A stretch of 64,000 nt of DNA from Amia ocellicauda. Its lineage: Eukaryota > Chordata > Actinopteri > Amiiformes > Amiidae. Below the pieces are notes generated by a model. That model did no database searches, was not told the DNA's origin, and was given only the letters and a program-made list of their open reading frames with translations. How positions within the stretch are numbered: position 1 is the stretch's first letter; every line of letters starts with the position of its first letter. Below are positions 1 through 10,452 of this stretch, in pieces. The stretch is from the NCBI RefSeq assembly GCF_036373705.1, contig NC_089863.1, positions 6,135,357 through 6,199,356 on the forward strand. The letters run 5' to 3'. Position numbers and translations under genes: made by a program.

Positions 1-260
1 GCAGCTTTATGTGTGTCTTGGGGATCCCCAGTTCTGCATTGTGCCTCTCATCCTACTATACCCAGGACCAGTGCATGGGTTTTCAGTGCCCTAGGTAAAC
101 TGTTTCTGCTGGGCACCCCAGTCCCCCCCAACCCCAACAATAACACAGAGCTTTTGTGATTGTTCTATTTAACGGTTTTCTCATTTTATAGGGTGCTCAG
201 TGGGTGGCACCAGCCCTAGAAGACCCACTCAATGCCCCATGTCTGTATGTGCGCCCATAG

Positions 261-3124
261 GCCTGGCAGTATCGTAGTGGACCATGAAGTCATACTGAAC
301 ATCAAGAACCAGGAGGATGCTGCCCAGGTGTATGACAAGACTGTCGTGAACATCACAGAGGTCCTGAACCAGACCAAGAGTTGCTCTGTCGACAGCACAG
401 GTGACACCTTCTGTTAGATCCTGCGCTACAGAGAGACTGGGGCTGATGCAACTGTAAGCAGTCTTATTAACGGACTGTATTGCACTGTACTGACACTAGG
501 CACTGCGTCTGTACCAGGTAGTCTTACAGAAATGTGCTGTACCATTTCACCGGACTGTATATAGAACACAAATGACGGTACTCTACTGTACTGACTCTAG
601 TTGATGTGTCTTTACAATTAATTTAATAGTACTGTGCTAAACTAAACTGCCACTGTGTAATGCACCTGTATGATGCATATTATTGTTTCTTTGTGTTTCA
701 GATAAAAATTGTCTCAATTTCAATGTGACATTTATTGAAGTCAAGAAGGACACAGACACTTTTAAAGCAGATGGTTTGTATGCAGGGGTGAAGAGGTGGG
801 GAGGCAGGTGGCAGCCAGGGGTTAGTGCTGAGAGAGAGAGGGGGGAGTGAGGGAGAGACAAAGAAATGGAGAGAGAGAGAAGCTGTGTGATGTATGTGTT
901 AGGTATGAAATACTTGGAGGGAGAGAGAGAGAGTCAGAGGGAGAGAACGCTTGACACCCCATCCCGAAACAACACTGTTCCTGCTTGACCCCACAGCTGT
1001 GTGTAACAGCCAGGTGCCCCAGGACTACAGGCAGCACTTCATAGTCTACATTGATTCTCGGATCAACTGCATCTCCCGCTGTGACGCCCGACACTCGGAT
1101 AGCAAGAACTGCAACCGGGGTCAGTGCCAGGTCACCAGGGCCGGACCCAATTGCCTGTAAGACACCCTTTATGAGCCTTCAATTGACTTGAAGACATTTA
1201 ATTCTCACCCACTTATGATCAGAAGCAAGGAAATGTGCTGCCCCCGACCCACTGACGCCCAGTTCTGTCCCCCCCATTTGCAGCTGCCCGCACTCTGACA
1301 GCACCTGGTTCATGGGCAGCGACTGCACTGGCAATGTCAGTAAAGCTGGGTTGTTTGCGGGTCTGGGGGTGCTGAGCGCCACCCTGCTGGTCACTGTGGT
1401 GGGGCTGACTACCTACCTGCTGTGGAAGAAGCACAGTGAGAGGTGTGTGTCTGTCTGTTTCTGTTCCTCTGTGTGCGTCTCTGTGTCTGTCTTTTGTCTG
1501 TGCCTGTCCTGTGCCCCCTGTCTTGACCTATCCCCGTCCTTCCAGCAGTGACAGAAGCTGGGACAACAAGAACGCGCTGGTCAACACGTGGCTGGAGGAC
1601 GACTTTGAGTGGCCCGACACCAACAAGAGAAGGTCCAGCCTGGGAAAGGGAAATATGATGGCTGGTACACACAATAATAATAAAGAAACCCATTACAACA
1701 TGATCTTTTTGAAAATGTGATGTTTTTGAAAAATATCATTGTTTTGTACAACAACTGTTTTGTATATTGTATGCAGTTCATTACATTGTCGATTTATAGC
1801 AATAATAATAATCCCCGTCACATCCCATACTTAGGTTGATTGGCTACTCTAAATTGTCCTGTAGTCATGTGTGTGTGTGAGTATGCGTTTGTGGGTGTGT
1901 ATGATAGAGCTGCCCTGCAAATGGCCTGGTATCCAGGGTGTCCCCATCATGCGTTTGGTGCCCATTGGGCTCACCCTGTACCTGACGAAGCAGGTATTGA
2001 AAACCGATCAATGATAACCACTGTAATTCTTTTATAACATTTTGTGTTTGCAGGCAGCAGTACTAATGGATCGCTCGTGCCCCCTCCCTATGCCCACTAT
2101 GCCCCCCAAGACTCCAGCTACTACAAGGACCTGAGCCAGCCCTCCCAGCAGCAGCTCCAGCTCAATAACTTTCCAGTGAGTGCTTCCCCACCACGATGTA
2201 GCCCTGTTCAGACCACTTCCTGTCCACTGTTCTGCACTTCCTGCATGTGTTAATTCAGTGCGTATTCATTAGGTTACAAGAGTACAACACGCCCCCTGCA
2301 GTATCTACAACATCAGCCTGAGGTACACAGGTGCCTTTGGATGTAAGCAAAAAGAGAAAAGCAGAGCAAGAAACTAACTATCAATTCTTAATTCATTTTT
2401 TCATTTTACATTGTTCCCACACATTGCTGTTTTAACAGGTCTCCCAGCAGAGGGCACTGCCATTCAAGAACAGGGGGAGGCAGTGCAGGATACAATAGTT
2501 CACAGTGTATAAAACTTCCCAGGTTGACTTCCGGTTTCATTTTAATTAAGACTAATTTCACACAGTTGACTGGGGTGTCATCTAACAAGATGAATACCGA
2601 ACAACTCTGTAAAAAATTATGTCAAGTTCTTAAAGTCACTTTACCTCAAGCTCAACAGTGATGTCATCAACAACTGCCAGATAGTCGATTTAGGAAGATC
2701 TGAATATGGTTAACAGATGAGAGCGTGTTTGCCGTCATTCAGACACTTCCACCACCTTCATTTTACAGGTAGAGATAAAGAAGAGCTGGATTCACACAGC
2801 CAACATGGATATCAGCCCATTTTCATTTTAATAAATATAATACAACCAGAAGTCAACCTTTAGCATGCTGGGAACTGTTGTATCCCACAGCGGAAGAGCT
2901 GACACTGAATTGTGTCTACTGGCCTTCAGTTTCGGTGGCATTTTTAGCCTCTTGGTCACACAGGCTTTAAGTATCGGCAAGTCCCATTAAAGCTATGTAT
3001 CGGTAAACTGAAATGGAGGCTGAGCTCGAAATTAAAGTTTGTGGACTCATCCTGTCTGTCTATCTGTCTCTCTCTGCAGTCCAGGATCAACCGACCCCAG
3101 ATCAGAACATCGTTTGAGATCTAA
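261..3124 (+). CDS. Transmembrane mucin copy 1 (MUC3/12/17 type), last seven coding exons, 5' end outside window
   Basis: Seven exons follow GT-AG rules with continuous phase: 261-400, 702-773, 997-1156, 1284-1442, 1546-1664, 2054-2175 and 3080-3124 (stop TAA 3122-3124). They encode the second half of a SEA domain beginning PGSIVVDHEV, which holds the G-S autoproteolysis site known in this family. Next come a cysteine-rich EGF-like segment, a hydrophobic membrane span (AGLFAGLGVLSATLLVTVV region) ending in basic LLWKKH, and a cytoplasmic tail. Tail features are an acidic SWDNKNALVNTWLEDDFEWP stretch, a PPPY motif followed by several tyrosines, and the C-terminus RTSFEI, a possible class II PDZ ligand. 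Exons match copy 2 in phase and mostly in length (the 140 and 159 nt exons are identical in size). Earlier SEA exons, the PTS repeats and the signal peptide must lie before position 1. Family assignment is from the SEA/EGF/TM layout; orthology to a single human gene is not claimed. Confidence 0.85.
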
Positions 3125-3421
3125 CCTACCCCTTCAACTCACCCTCCACCCCCTGTCTTTTTGAACTAAAAAGTAATGTGTGAATCAGGAGCTGTAATGG
3201 AACGCAATTAAACAAAATCAGAAAATGGAGAAGGAAGACAGTGCCCCCCCCCCATGGCAGAGGTGACCCCTGGCACCAAGATAAACTCTTATCACCAAAT
3301 CACTTAATTGGCTTGTTATACTTTTGGTTATAAAATTGTATAAGTAATTGAGAGCTCGGTTGGTTACTTAATTTATAATTTTATAATTTAAGTGTTGTGT
3401 AATGTGTAATGTATAAGAACA

Positions 3422-3427
3422 AATAAA
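3422..3427 (+). promoter_or_regulatory. Poly(A) signal of mucin copy 1
   Basis: AATAAA lies about 300 bp after the stop codon in AT-rich sequence and is followed by a T/GT-rich stretch (3455-3515), the usual downstream element. No other gene on this strand could use it. Confidence 0.5.
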
Positions 3428-3430
3428 TGT

Positions 3431-4080
3431 TAATTAATATTATTATTACTTTGCAAACAGTCTTTTTTGTGTGTTTTGTCTGGAAAAGTGTGTGTGTTGG
3501 GGGTGTGGGGGGGGTTTTCTTGGGGACAGTTAAGTATGCAAATAAGTCACAACTGCAGGAATTAGAAATCGTTTGCAGATATATCCTGATTAGGGACTTT
3601 TGGACATCAAACACCTACTGTAAAAAATAACTTAGTCCTCACCATAAACCCGGGAAAAAACGAAATCCATGTTGTACAGTCCTCTCCAGCCCGGTCCTGA
3701 ACGCACAGTGAAGGCATGTTTAGCCCATATGCAAGCACTGTAACACTAGGGCACAGCCACAAGGAAACCATGACAAATTCCTATAGCAAATCTCATTCCG
3801 TTTTATATAATCACGTCACTGATCTAGTAAAGGGATAGTTAACACAAAGTCAAACAAATGTAAATAAGAATCGGTTATTGTCAAGTTACCAACTCTACAT
3901 TCCTTTCCTTTCATTTGCAAACCGACCTTCCTCCTGTGCGCTGAAAGACTGAAACCCTGACAGTCCTCCTCCCCCTCCAACAGTGGGTGGCGATGTTTTC
4001 CACTTTTATTAGTTGATGTAGATGCAGCACACTACCTAAAGTATAACGGAGCTCTCTGCTACAGTAAGCCCTTTGAAATC
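3431..4080. other. Intergenic sequence, nothing recognised
   Basis: This 650 bp stretch holds a short G/T-rich tract near 3487-3520 but no convincing exon, RNA gene or repeat. Confidence 0.4.
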
Positions 4081-4082
4081 TA

Positions 4083-4418
4083 ATGATGGAAAAAATTATT
4101 AGACAGAAAATAGAGGAGCATCTTAATGAAAACCATATTCTTGGAGATAGTCAACATGGGTTTAGACGAGGCAGGTCATGTCTTACTAATTTATTAGAAT
4201 TTTTTGAACATGCAACTGCAGCTGTAGATCATGTGAAAGCATATGATATGATATACTTAGATTTCCAAAAAGCTTTTGATACGGTTCCACACAAAAGACT
4301 GATCCTCAAATTGGAAGCTGTAGGCATTCAGGGTGATGTAAGTAGATGGATTATGAACTGGTTGATGTATAGGAAGCAGAGGGTGTCAATTATTGGCTGG
4401 GTTAATAAAAAATTGTAA
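4083..4418 (+). mobile_element. LINE reverse-transcriptase fragment (CR1/Jockey-like superfamily)
   Basis: An open frame of 111 codons encodes the N-terminal palm region of a non-LTR reverse transcriptase. HGFRRGRSCLTNLLEFF is the typical block before the fingers, and IYLDFQKAFDTVPHKRL carries the first catalytic aspartate of block A. The YxDD block and everything after it are missing, and no endonuclease frame precedes it, so this is a dead fragment of a roughly 3-5 kb element. The clade is inferred from motif style only. Confidence 0.75.
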
Positions 4419-4584
4419 TAATTGGAGAGAGAGAATGTGTGTGTGTGTTTTCTCAGAGTTAGGACTAAGATTCAGGGGTCAGAATTGGCCATGTTTTTGA
4501 GCATCTATTTCAAAGAAGCAACAGTAAGGGTAAGTGCTATGGAAGTCTGACACTTAATAAATAAAACTTAAACACAGTGATATA

Positions 4585-4830
4585 CGTATATTATTACATT
4601 ATCGGCTCCAATTATTACATTTTTAATTACTCTTATTAACTCAGCCAAAAATATAATAGCCAGCCAATAATGTAAGAACTTATTACGTTATTGGTTCAGA
4701 AATGTTATTACATTATTGGTAAGTTATTGCATTATCGACTTTTATTACATTAAGAATGGAACATATATTACATTATTGGCAGTTATTACATTAACGGTAG
4801 ATATTACATTATTGACTGCTACAAGAGCCC
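4585..4830. repeat. Cluster of TTATTACATTATTGG-like motifs
   Basis: The motif TTATTACATTATTGG or close variants recurs about eight to ten times at irregular spacing over 245 bp, on both strands. Irregular subterminal motifs like these are typical of the ends of some DNA transposons, where transposase binds. No transposase frame or matching second end was found nearby. Confidence 0.5.
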
Positions 4831-5351
4831 ATTGTTCTTGAAGGCTCATTTGGAATGACAGGGCAAAACTCTGACCCACAGTTTCCAAGCACCTTGGAGA
4901 GTATTTCCGCCTGGTTCCTGGAATCATGCCACGTTTTACGCCTGAAGGTTTTTTCAAAGACATAATTAATAAATCAGCCTGGATTTATAGTCCTTCAAGT
5001 GTCTTCAAGTTAGCAGACCTGCAATCAACACTTTGGCAAAAGTAATCTCCACTTAAATGTGAAGTCACGATATGGCAAACGATGCTGTTACTAAGGATTC
5101 CAACACAGAATGCCGTGAGGATTTTTGATTTTCCTAAGTGAAATGCATCATGCATCACGGTACCAATCTGACCAAGAGGATCATAAGGTATAGAGAGTCA
5201 AAATGGGGTTGATTGGAGAGCAGTTAGTGCTACTATGGGAGGAGTCACTTTATGAGCAGGACTGGAGTTGCTAAATATGGAAAACGCTTTTGACAAATAA
5301 AATATTTCATCATTGACCTGGAATGCAGTATCACACTTTTATGATAAAAAC

Positions 5352-5355
<4 letters not shown>
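4831..5355. other. Intergenic sequence, nothing recognised
   Basis: No exon, RNA or clear repeat boundary is visible between the motif cluster and the TA microsatellite. Short open frames lack family features. Confidence 0.35.

Positions 5356-5421
<66 letters not shown>
5356..5421. repeat. (TA)n microsatellite
   Basis: About 33 uninterrupted TA dinucleotides. The following 5422-5909 is unannotated AT-rich sequence. Confidence 0.95.
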
Positions 5422-5423
<2 letters not shown>

Positions 5424-5909
5424 CACAAGCTTTGTGTTTCCAGGGAGGGAGTAATCTCTAACCTCTTCAAACAATCCTCAGCAAACAGATAAATCTTTAT
5501 GTAACAGGTATAGAAGATGACACCCACTGCCCATGCATAAATACAGGGAGGAGACTTGGTGGCCAAGGCCTAGATGTGCAAACAGAGAAATTAAGAGTGT
5601 TGAAAGGGGCCAGTATTTTTTATGACGTACTGATTAGCAAGTGGATAGGAAATCAGAGTTGTGCAGGCTATTTTAATAGTGAATGATTGTGTATGTAATT
5701 ATATTAGAAAATCATTGACTGGGGGTAACTCTATTTAATACATTATTTATTAAGTATTAGTTCCAAACAGATCTGGACAAATTGGTGACCTATACCCTAC
5801 ATAATATCACTTTTTTATAATTTTACTTATAATGTTACATAGTCTAATTATACAAATTTCTTAATTGTTATTGCTCTTTCTCTTTGGAAACTATATCTTA
5901 CCATACATA

Positions 5910-7130
5910 CACTCACCTAAAGGATTATTAGGAACACCATACTAATACTGTGTTTGACCCCCTTTCGCCTTCAGAACTGCCTTAATTCTACGTGGCATTG
6001 ATTCAACAAGGTGCTGAAAGCATTCTTTAGAAATGATGGCCCATATTGATAGGATAGCATCTTGCAGTTGATGGAGATTTGTGGGATGCACATCCAGGGC
6101 ACGAAGCTCCCGTTCCACCACATCCCAAAGATGCTCTATTGGGTTGAGATCTGGTGACTGTGGGGGCCAGTTTAGTACAGTGAACTCATTGTCATGTTCA
6201 AGAAACCAATTTGAAATGATTCGACCTTTGTGACATGGTGCATTATCCTGCTGGAAGTAGCCATCAGAGGATGGGTACATGGTGGTCATAAAGGGATGGA
6301 CATGGTCAGAAACAATGCTCAGGTAGGCCGTGGCATTTAAACGATGCCCAATTGGCACTAAGGGGCCTAAAGTGTGCCAAGAAAACATCCCCCACACCAT
6401 TACACCACCACCAGCAGCCTGCACAGTGGTAACAAGGCATGATGGATCCATGTTCTCAATCTGTTTACGCCAAATTCTGACTCTACCATCTGAATGTCTC
6501 AACAGAAATCGAGACTCATCAGACCAGGCAACATTTTTCCAGTCTTCAACTGTCCAATTTTGGTGAGCTTGTGCAAATTGTAGCCTCTTTTTCCTATTTG
6601 TAGTGGAGATGAGTGGTACCCGGTGGGGTCTTCTGCTGTTGTAGCCCATCCGCCTCAAGGTTGTACGTGTTGTGGCTTCACAAATGCTTTGCTGTATACC
6701 TCGGTTGTAACGAGTGGTTATTTCAGTCAAAGTTGCTCTTCTATCAGCTTGAATCAGTCGGCCCATTCTCCTCTGACCTCTAGCATCAACAAGGCATTTT
6801 CGCCCACAGGACTGCCGCATACTGGATGTTTTTCCCTTTTCACACCATTCTTTGTAAACCCTAGAAATGGTTGTGCGTGAAAATCCCAGTAACTGAGCAG
6901 ATTGTGAAATACTCAGACCGGCCCGTCTGGCACCAACAACCATGCCACGCTCAAAATTGCTTAAATCACCTTTCTTTCCCATTCAGACATTCAGTTTGGA
7001 GTTCAGGAGATTGTCTTGACCAGGACCGCACCCCTAAATGCATTGAAGCAACTGCCATGTGATTGGTTGGTTAGATAATTGCATCAATGAGAAATTGAAC
7101 AGGTGTTCCTAATAATCCTTTAGGTGAGTG
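5910..7130 (-). mobile_element. Tc1/mariner transposon, DD36E type, structurally complete
   Basis: The element is 1,221 bp. Its terminal inverted repeats (5910-5938 and 7102-7130) are 29 bp and match perfectly; they begin CACTCACCTAAAGG. A TA dinucleotide flanks each side (5908-5909 and 7131-7132), the standard Tc1/mariner target duplication. It carries a single full-length transposase frame on the minus strand. Perfect ends plus an open frame suggest recent insertion. The 36-residue spacing between the second and third catalytic residues matches the DD36E ('Incomer') group described in animals; that name is a spacing-based inference. Confidence 0.92.
5942..6982 (-). CDS. Tc1/mariner transposase (DD36E), full length
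   Basis: The 346-residue protein cuts and pastes the surrounding element. The N-terminal third is a paired-like helix-turn-helix DNA-binding region (ARRAGLSISQSAQLLGFS and further, residues about 15-60), followed by a basic GRKCLVDARG linker. The DDE catalytic core shows the first aspartate in WSDESRF, the second in QQDNAPCH and the glutamate in SPDLNPIEHLWD. I count 36 residues between the second aspartate and the glutamate. The frame has no stop and ends GGQTQY, as usual for Tc1 relatives. Length is normal for the family (about 340). Whether it is expressed cannot be seen from sequence. Confidence 0.93.
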   Translation of the reverse strand: MGKKGDLSNFERGMVVGARRAGLSISQSAQLLGFSRTTISRVYKEWCEKGKTSSMRQSCGRKCLVDARGQRRMGRLIQADRRATLTEITTRYNRGIQQSICEATTRTTLRRMGYNSRRPHRVPLISTTNRKKRLQFAQAHQNWTVEDWKNVAWSDESRFLLRHSDGRVRIWRKQIENMDPSCLVTTVQAAGGGVMVWGMFSWHTLGPLVPIGHRLNATAYLSIVSDHVHPFMTTMYPSSDGYFQQDNAPCHKGRIISNWFLEHDNEFTVLNWPPQSPDLNPIEHLWDVVERELRALDVHPTNLHQLQDAILSIWAIISKECFQHLVESMPRRIKAVLKAKGGQTQY

Positions 7131-7146
7131 TATATATACACACACA

Positions 7147-8578
7147 CAGTACTGTGCAAAAGCTTTAGGCAGGTGTAAAAAAATGCTGTAAAGTAAGAAT
7201 GCTTTCAAAAATGTTAATAGAATATATTTACCAATTAACAAAATGCAAAGTGAGTGAACAGAAGAAAAATCTACATCAAATCAATATTTGGTGTGACCAC
7301 CCTTTGCCTTCAAAACAGCATCAATTCTTCTAGGTACACTTGCACACAGTTTTTGAAGGAACTCGGCAGGTAGGTTGGCCCAAACATCTTGGAGAACTAA
7401 CCACAGTTCTTCTTTGGATTTAGGCAGCCTCAGCTGCTTCTCTCTCTTCATGTAATCCCAGACAGACTCGATGATGTTGAGATCAGGGCTCTGTGGGGGG
7501 CATACCATCACTTCCAGGACTCCTTGTTCTTCTTTACACTGAAGATAGTTCTTAATGACTGTCACTGTATGTTTGGGGTCATTGTCGCACTGCAGAATAA
7601 ATTTGGGGCCAATCAGATGCCTCCCTGATGGTATTCCATGATGGATAAGTATCTGCCTGTACTTCTCAGCATTGAGGAGGCCATTCATTCTGACCAAATC
7701 CCAAACTCCATTTGCAGAAATGCAGCCCCAAACTTGCAAGGAACCTCTACCATGCTTCACGGTTGCCTGCAGACACCACTCATTCGTGTACCACTCTCCA
7801 GCCCTTCGGAAAACAAACTGCCTTCTACAGCCAAATATTTCATAATTTCAAAGTTTCACTCATCAGTCCAGAGCACCTGCTGCCATTTTCTGCACCCCAG
7901 TTCCTGTGTATTCATGCATAATTGAGTCGCTTGGTTTTGTTGCCACATTGGAGGTATGGCTTTTTGCCCACAAGTCTTCCATGAAGGCCACTTCTGACCA
8001 GACTTCTGTGGACCAATTCTGAGCTCATGGCACTGCTGGACATCTTCCGATTGTGGAAGTAAGCATGATGTGTCTTTCATCTGCTACAGTAAGTTTCCTT
8101 GGCCGACCACTGCATCTACTGTGCTCAACGTTGCCCATTTCTTTGTGCTTCTCCAAAAGAGCTTGACCAGCACATCTGGAAACCTCTGTCTGCCTTGAAA
8201 TGTCTGCCTGGGAGAGACCTTGCTGATGCAGTATAACTACCTTGTATCTTTTTGTTGTGCTCAGTCTTGCCATGGTGTATGACTTTTGACAGTAAATTGT
8301 ATTCAGCAATCTCACCTTGTTAGCTGAGTTTGGCTGTTCCTCACTCAGTTTTATTCCTCCTACACATTTCTGTTTCAGTTAACGATTGTGTTTCAACCTA
8401 CATATTGAATTGATGATCATTAGCACCTGTTTGGTATAACTGTTTAATCATACAGCTGACTGTATGCCTACAAAATCCCTGACTGTGTGCAAGTGTAACT
8501 AGAAGATTTTTTTGAGGCAAAGGGTGGTCACACCAAATATGGATTTGATGTAGATTTTTCTTCTGTTCACTCATTTCT
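7147..8578 (-). mobile_element. Decayed Tc1/mariner transposon, DD38E type
   Basis: The element begins CAGTACTGTGCAAAAGC, a common fish Tc1 terminus. A subterminal inverted repeat of about 60 bp pairs 7251-7312 with 8514-8573. The outer part of the right end is missing, so the element is asymmetric. Transposase coding on the minus strand is split over three frames. The first (8025-8315) holds helix-turn-helix and GRPRKLTVADERH; the second is 7856-8080. The third (7281-7760) holds CDNDPKHT and SPDLNIIESVWD and ends GGHTKY. At least two frameshifts therefore inactivate it. I count 38 residues between the second aspartate and the glutamate, matching the DD38E ('Intruder') group. It starts only about 15 bp beyond the target site of the DD36E element. 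Confidence 0.88.
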
Positions 8579-8870
8579 AGATCTCGCTTTCTCCTCTAAT
8601 CTAATGTAATATTAATTTATGACACTTGTTCTACTTTTGTCATCTATATGCTTCTCTGGCATCTTTTTAAAAGTGATTACTTAACATTCTTCCCTTTTTC
8701 GTACATTGCTTATCTATAAAGCAGGGTGTAATTTGACTATTATTGCAGGTGCTTGTGTACTTGACACCACAATCCAAATATTTCTGAGAGTAAGACTATA
8801 ACAAGCTATGAATTTGTTTGCATCCTCACAGATAATATTCATTGGCTGTCCTGGATTTACATGCGGTAGT
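8579..8870. other. Intergenic sequence, nothing recognised
   Basis: About 290 bp of AT-rich sequence between two transposon remnants, with no visible feature. Confidence 0.35.
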
Positions 8871-9220
8871 AAGAACATAAGAACATAAAAAAGTTTACAA
8901 AAGAGAGGAGGCCATTCGACCCATCGTGCTTGTTTGGTGTCCATTAATAACGGAGTGATTGCAAGGATCCTATCCAGTCTATTTTTAAATGTTCACAATT
9001 GTTCAGCTTCAACCACATCGCTGGGGAGTTTGTTCCAGATTGTGACGCCTCTCTGTGTGAAGATGTGCCTCCCGATTTCTGTCTTGAATGCCTTGAGGCC
9101 CAATTTCCACTTGTGTCCCCAGGTGCGTGTGTCCCTGCTGATCTGGAAAAGCTCCTCTGGTTTGATGTGGTCAATGCCCTTCATGATTTTGAAGACTTGA
9201 ATCAAGTCCCCACGTAGTCT
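8871..9220 (-). mobile_element. CR1-like LINE 3' end (5'-truncated)
   Basis: Read on the minus strand, this encodes the last part of ORF2: VFKIMKGIDHIK, RDTRTWGHKWKLGLKAFKTE, then FTQRGVTIWNKLPSDVVEAE. This is the conserved C-terminal tail of CR1-family reverse transcriptases. It then runs through a short 3' UTR to a terminal direct repeat of TTATGTTC-type octamers (plus strand aagaacataagaacat at 8871). CR1 elements end in octamer repeats rather than poly(A) and insert 5'-truncated, which fits. A related piece lies at 56165-56530. Confidence 0.82.
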
Positions 9221-9499
9221 CCTACTTGCTTCTTTTCACAGACTTGTCAGGGCCCTATGTCTCCCAGCTCTTTCCTGCCCTGTGGGGGATATCAAGTATT
9301 CCCTAACGGAGGTTTCTCCACTTAAAAACAAACACATCTCATCTCATCACTCGGGTGCAGATCTCCTGCAGTTCCCCAGTGTCTGGGCCAGGGTCTGTGG
9401 AATCCAGGCTGGGGTCTGCAGTTTCCAGACTGGGGAAGGTGGGGTGCAGGTGGAAGGCAGGGTCTCCCAGGGGCAGCTCTCCTGATTGGCTTGGGGGCT

Positions 9500-9760
9500 G
9501 AGCTAGGTGATGTGGATGCTGGGGACCCTTCTGTTGCCGTGAGAGGGGGCTGGCTGGGTTTCAGCCCAGGGCAATGTCACTGAGGGTCTATGTGAAGATG
9601 TTCTCTCCTTGCTTGTTGAGATGGACGTGATTAAAGTGGCTGTGGACCCCAAGGGTGGAGTGGTGTGCCAGGTACGTACCTTGGCATCTGGGAAGAACCG
9701 CTTCTCATTGATGAGTTTGTCATTTGAATCTATCAGCAGGGCTACCTCCATGTTTTTGTG
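9500..9760 (-). pseudogene. SGNH/GDSL-type esterase remnant from a transposable element
   Basis: On the minus strand one frame reads EVALLIDSNDKLINEKRFFP, like the N-terminal strand and nucleophile block of SGNH esterases found in transposon ORFs. A second frame, starting about 70 bp further, reads FNHVHLNKQGENIF followed by TLSDIALG, the block with the catalytic histidine. The middle of the domain (the usual HTGTND block) is absent and the C-terminal block has an in-frame stop. This looks like an internally deleted esterase, perhaps from a CR1 ORF1. The assignment rests on recognising two short blocks. Confidence 0.45.
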
Positions 9761-9894
9761 CCTTGATGCCTTCCTGCTTAGGGGGGTCTGATCAGTGTTG
9801 TGTTCAGTCTGCTGCATGTTTGTGGGTTGTGTCAGGGTCAGGGTGTTCATGTGTGTTGGGTGCAGTGTGTGTGTCAGGGTCAAGGTGTGTTAGG

Positions 9895-10175
9895 ATCTCT
9901 CTCTCGCTGTCTTCCTCTCCCTGTCTCTCTGTCCCTGTCTTTCTCAGTCTCGCTCCCTGTCTTTCTCAGTCCCTGTCTGTCTCTCTCTCTCACTGTCTCC
10001 CTCAGTCTTTAATTCTCATTTCCTTGTCTCTCCCTTGATCTCTCTCTCTCTCTTTCCCTGTCTATCCCAGTCCATGTCTGTCTCTCTTTCCCTGTCTCCC
10101 TGTCTTTCTCAGTCCCTGTCTGTCTGTCTCTCTCCCTCGGTCTGTCCCACTCTCCCTGTCTCCATCAGCCCTGTA
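9895..10175. repeat. CT-rich degenerate minisatellite
   Basis: Repeated variants of CCCTGTCTTTCTCAGTCCCTG alternate with CTCTCT runs over about 280 bp. It ends roughly 215 bp before the start codon of mucin copy 2. Confidence 0.8.
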
Positions 10176-10228
10176 TATATTGGGACACAAAGCAGGTATC
10201 CAGGCAGTCAGTCATTACCAAGGTATTC

Positions 10229-10306
10229 AAATATATATACAGTGCCCATAAACACAGGGAGGCTATGTCACCGACAGCAGCTCTGGGCTGGGGGTTAATG
10301 TTTAAC
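10229..10306 (+). promoter_or_regulatory. Candidate intestinal-type promoter elements of mucin copy 2
   Basis: Three motifs sit within 165 bp of the start codon. A TATATATA box lies at about 10231-10239. CCATAAA, the core CDX2 site, is at 10246-10252. GTTAATGTTTAAC, one base from the palindromic HNF1 consensus GTTAATNATTAAC, is at 10294-10306. HNF1 and CDX2 are known regulators of enterocyte genes. Transcription start is not known, so the HNF1 site could lie in the 5' UTR. Motif matches are seen; function is inferred. Confidence 0.5.
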
Positions 10307-10391
10307 GCAGCTGCATTCAAAGCCGCTACCCTTCCCAATGCGGAGCCCAGACCTGTGCTAATAGTGATGCCAAGCGCCTGCCACCCAGACC

Positions 10392-10452
10392 ATGGCATCT
10401 TCCAAGACCCTGGCCCTGTGTTGGTGCTGTCTGGTCCTATGGACTTCGGCAG
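10392..10452 (+). CDS. Mucin copy 2 exon 1: signal peptide
   Basis: It encodes MASSKTLALCWCCLVLWTSA plus one base: a lysine, then a hydrophobic Leu/Cys/Trp core, then a small-residue T-S-A end, a classic secretory signal. The donor is G|GTAAGG. The exon ends in phase 1, and the repeat exon at 18497 begins in the matching phase after a pyrimidine-rich acceptor (tttctgacag). This agreement is the reason to start the gene here rather than at the ATG at 18340, whose leading residues show no signal peptide. Confidence 0.78.
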
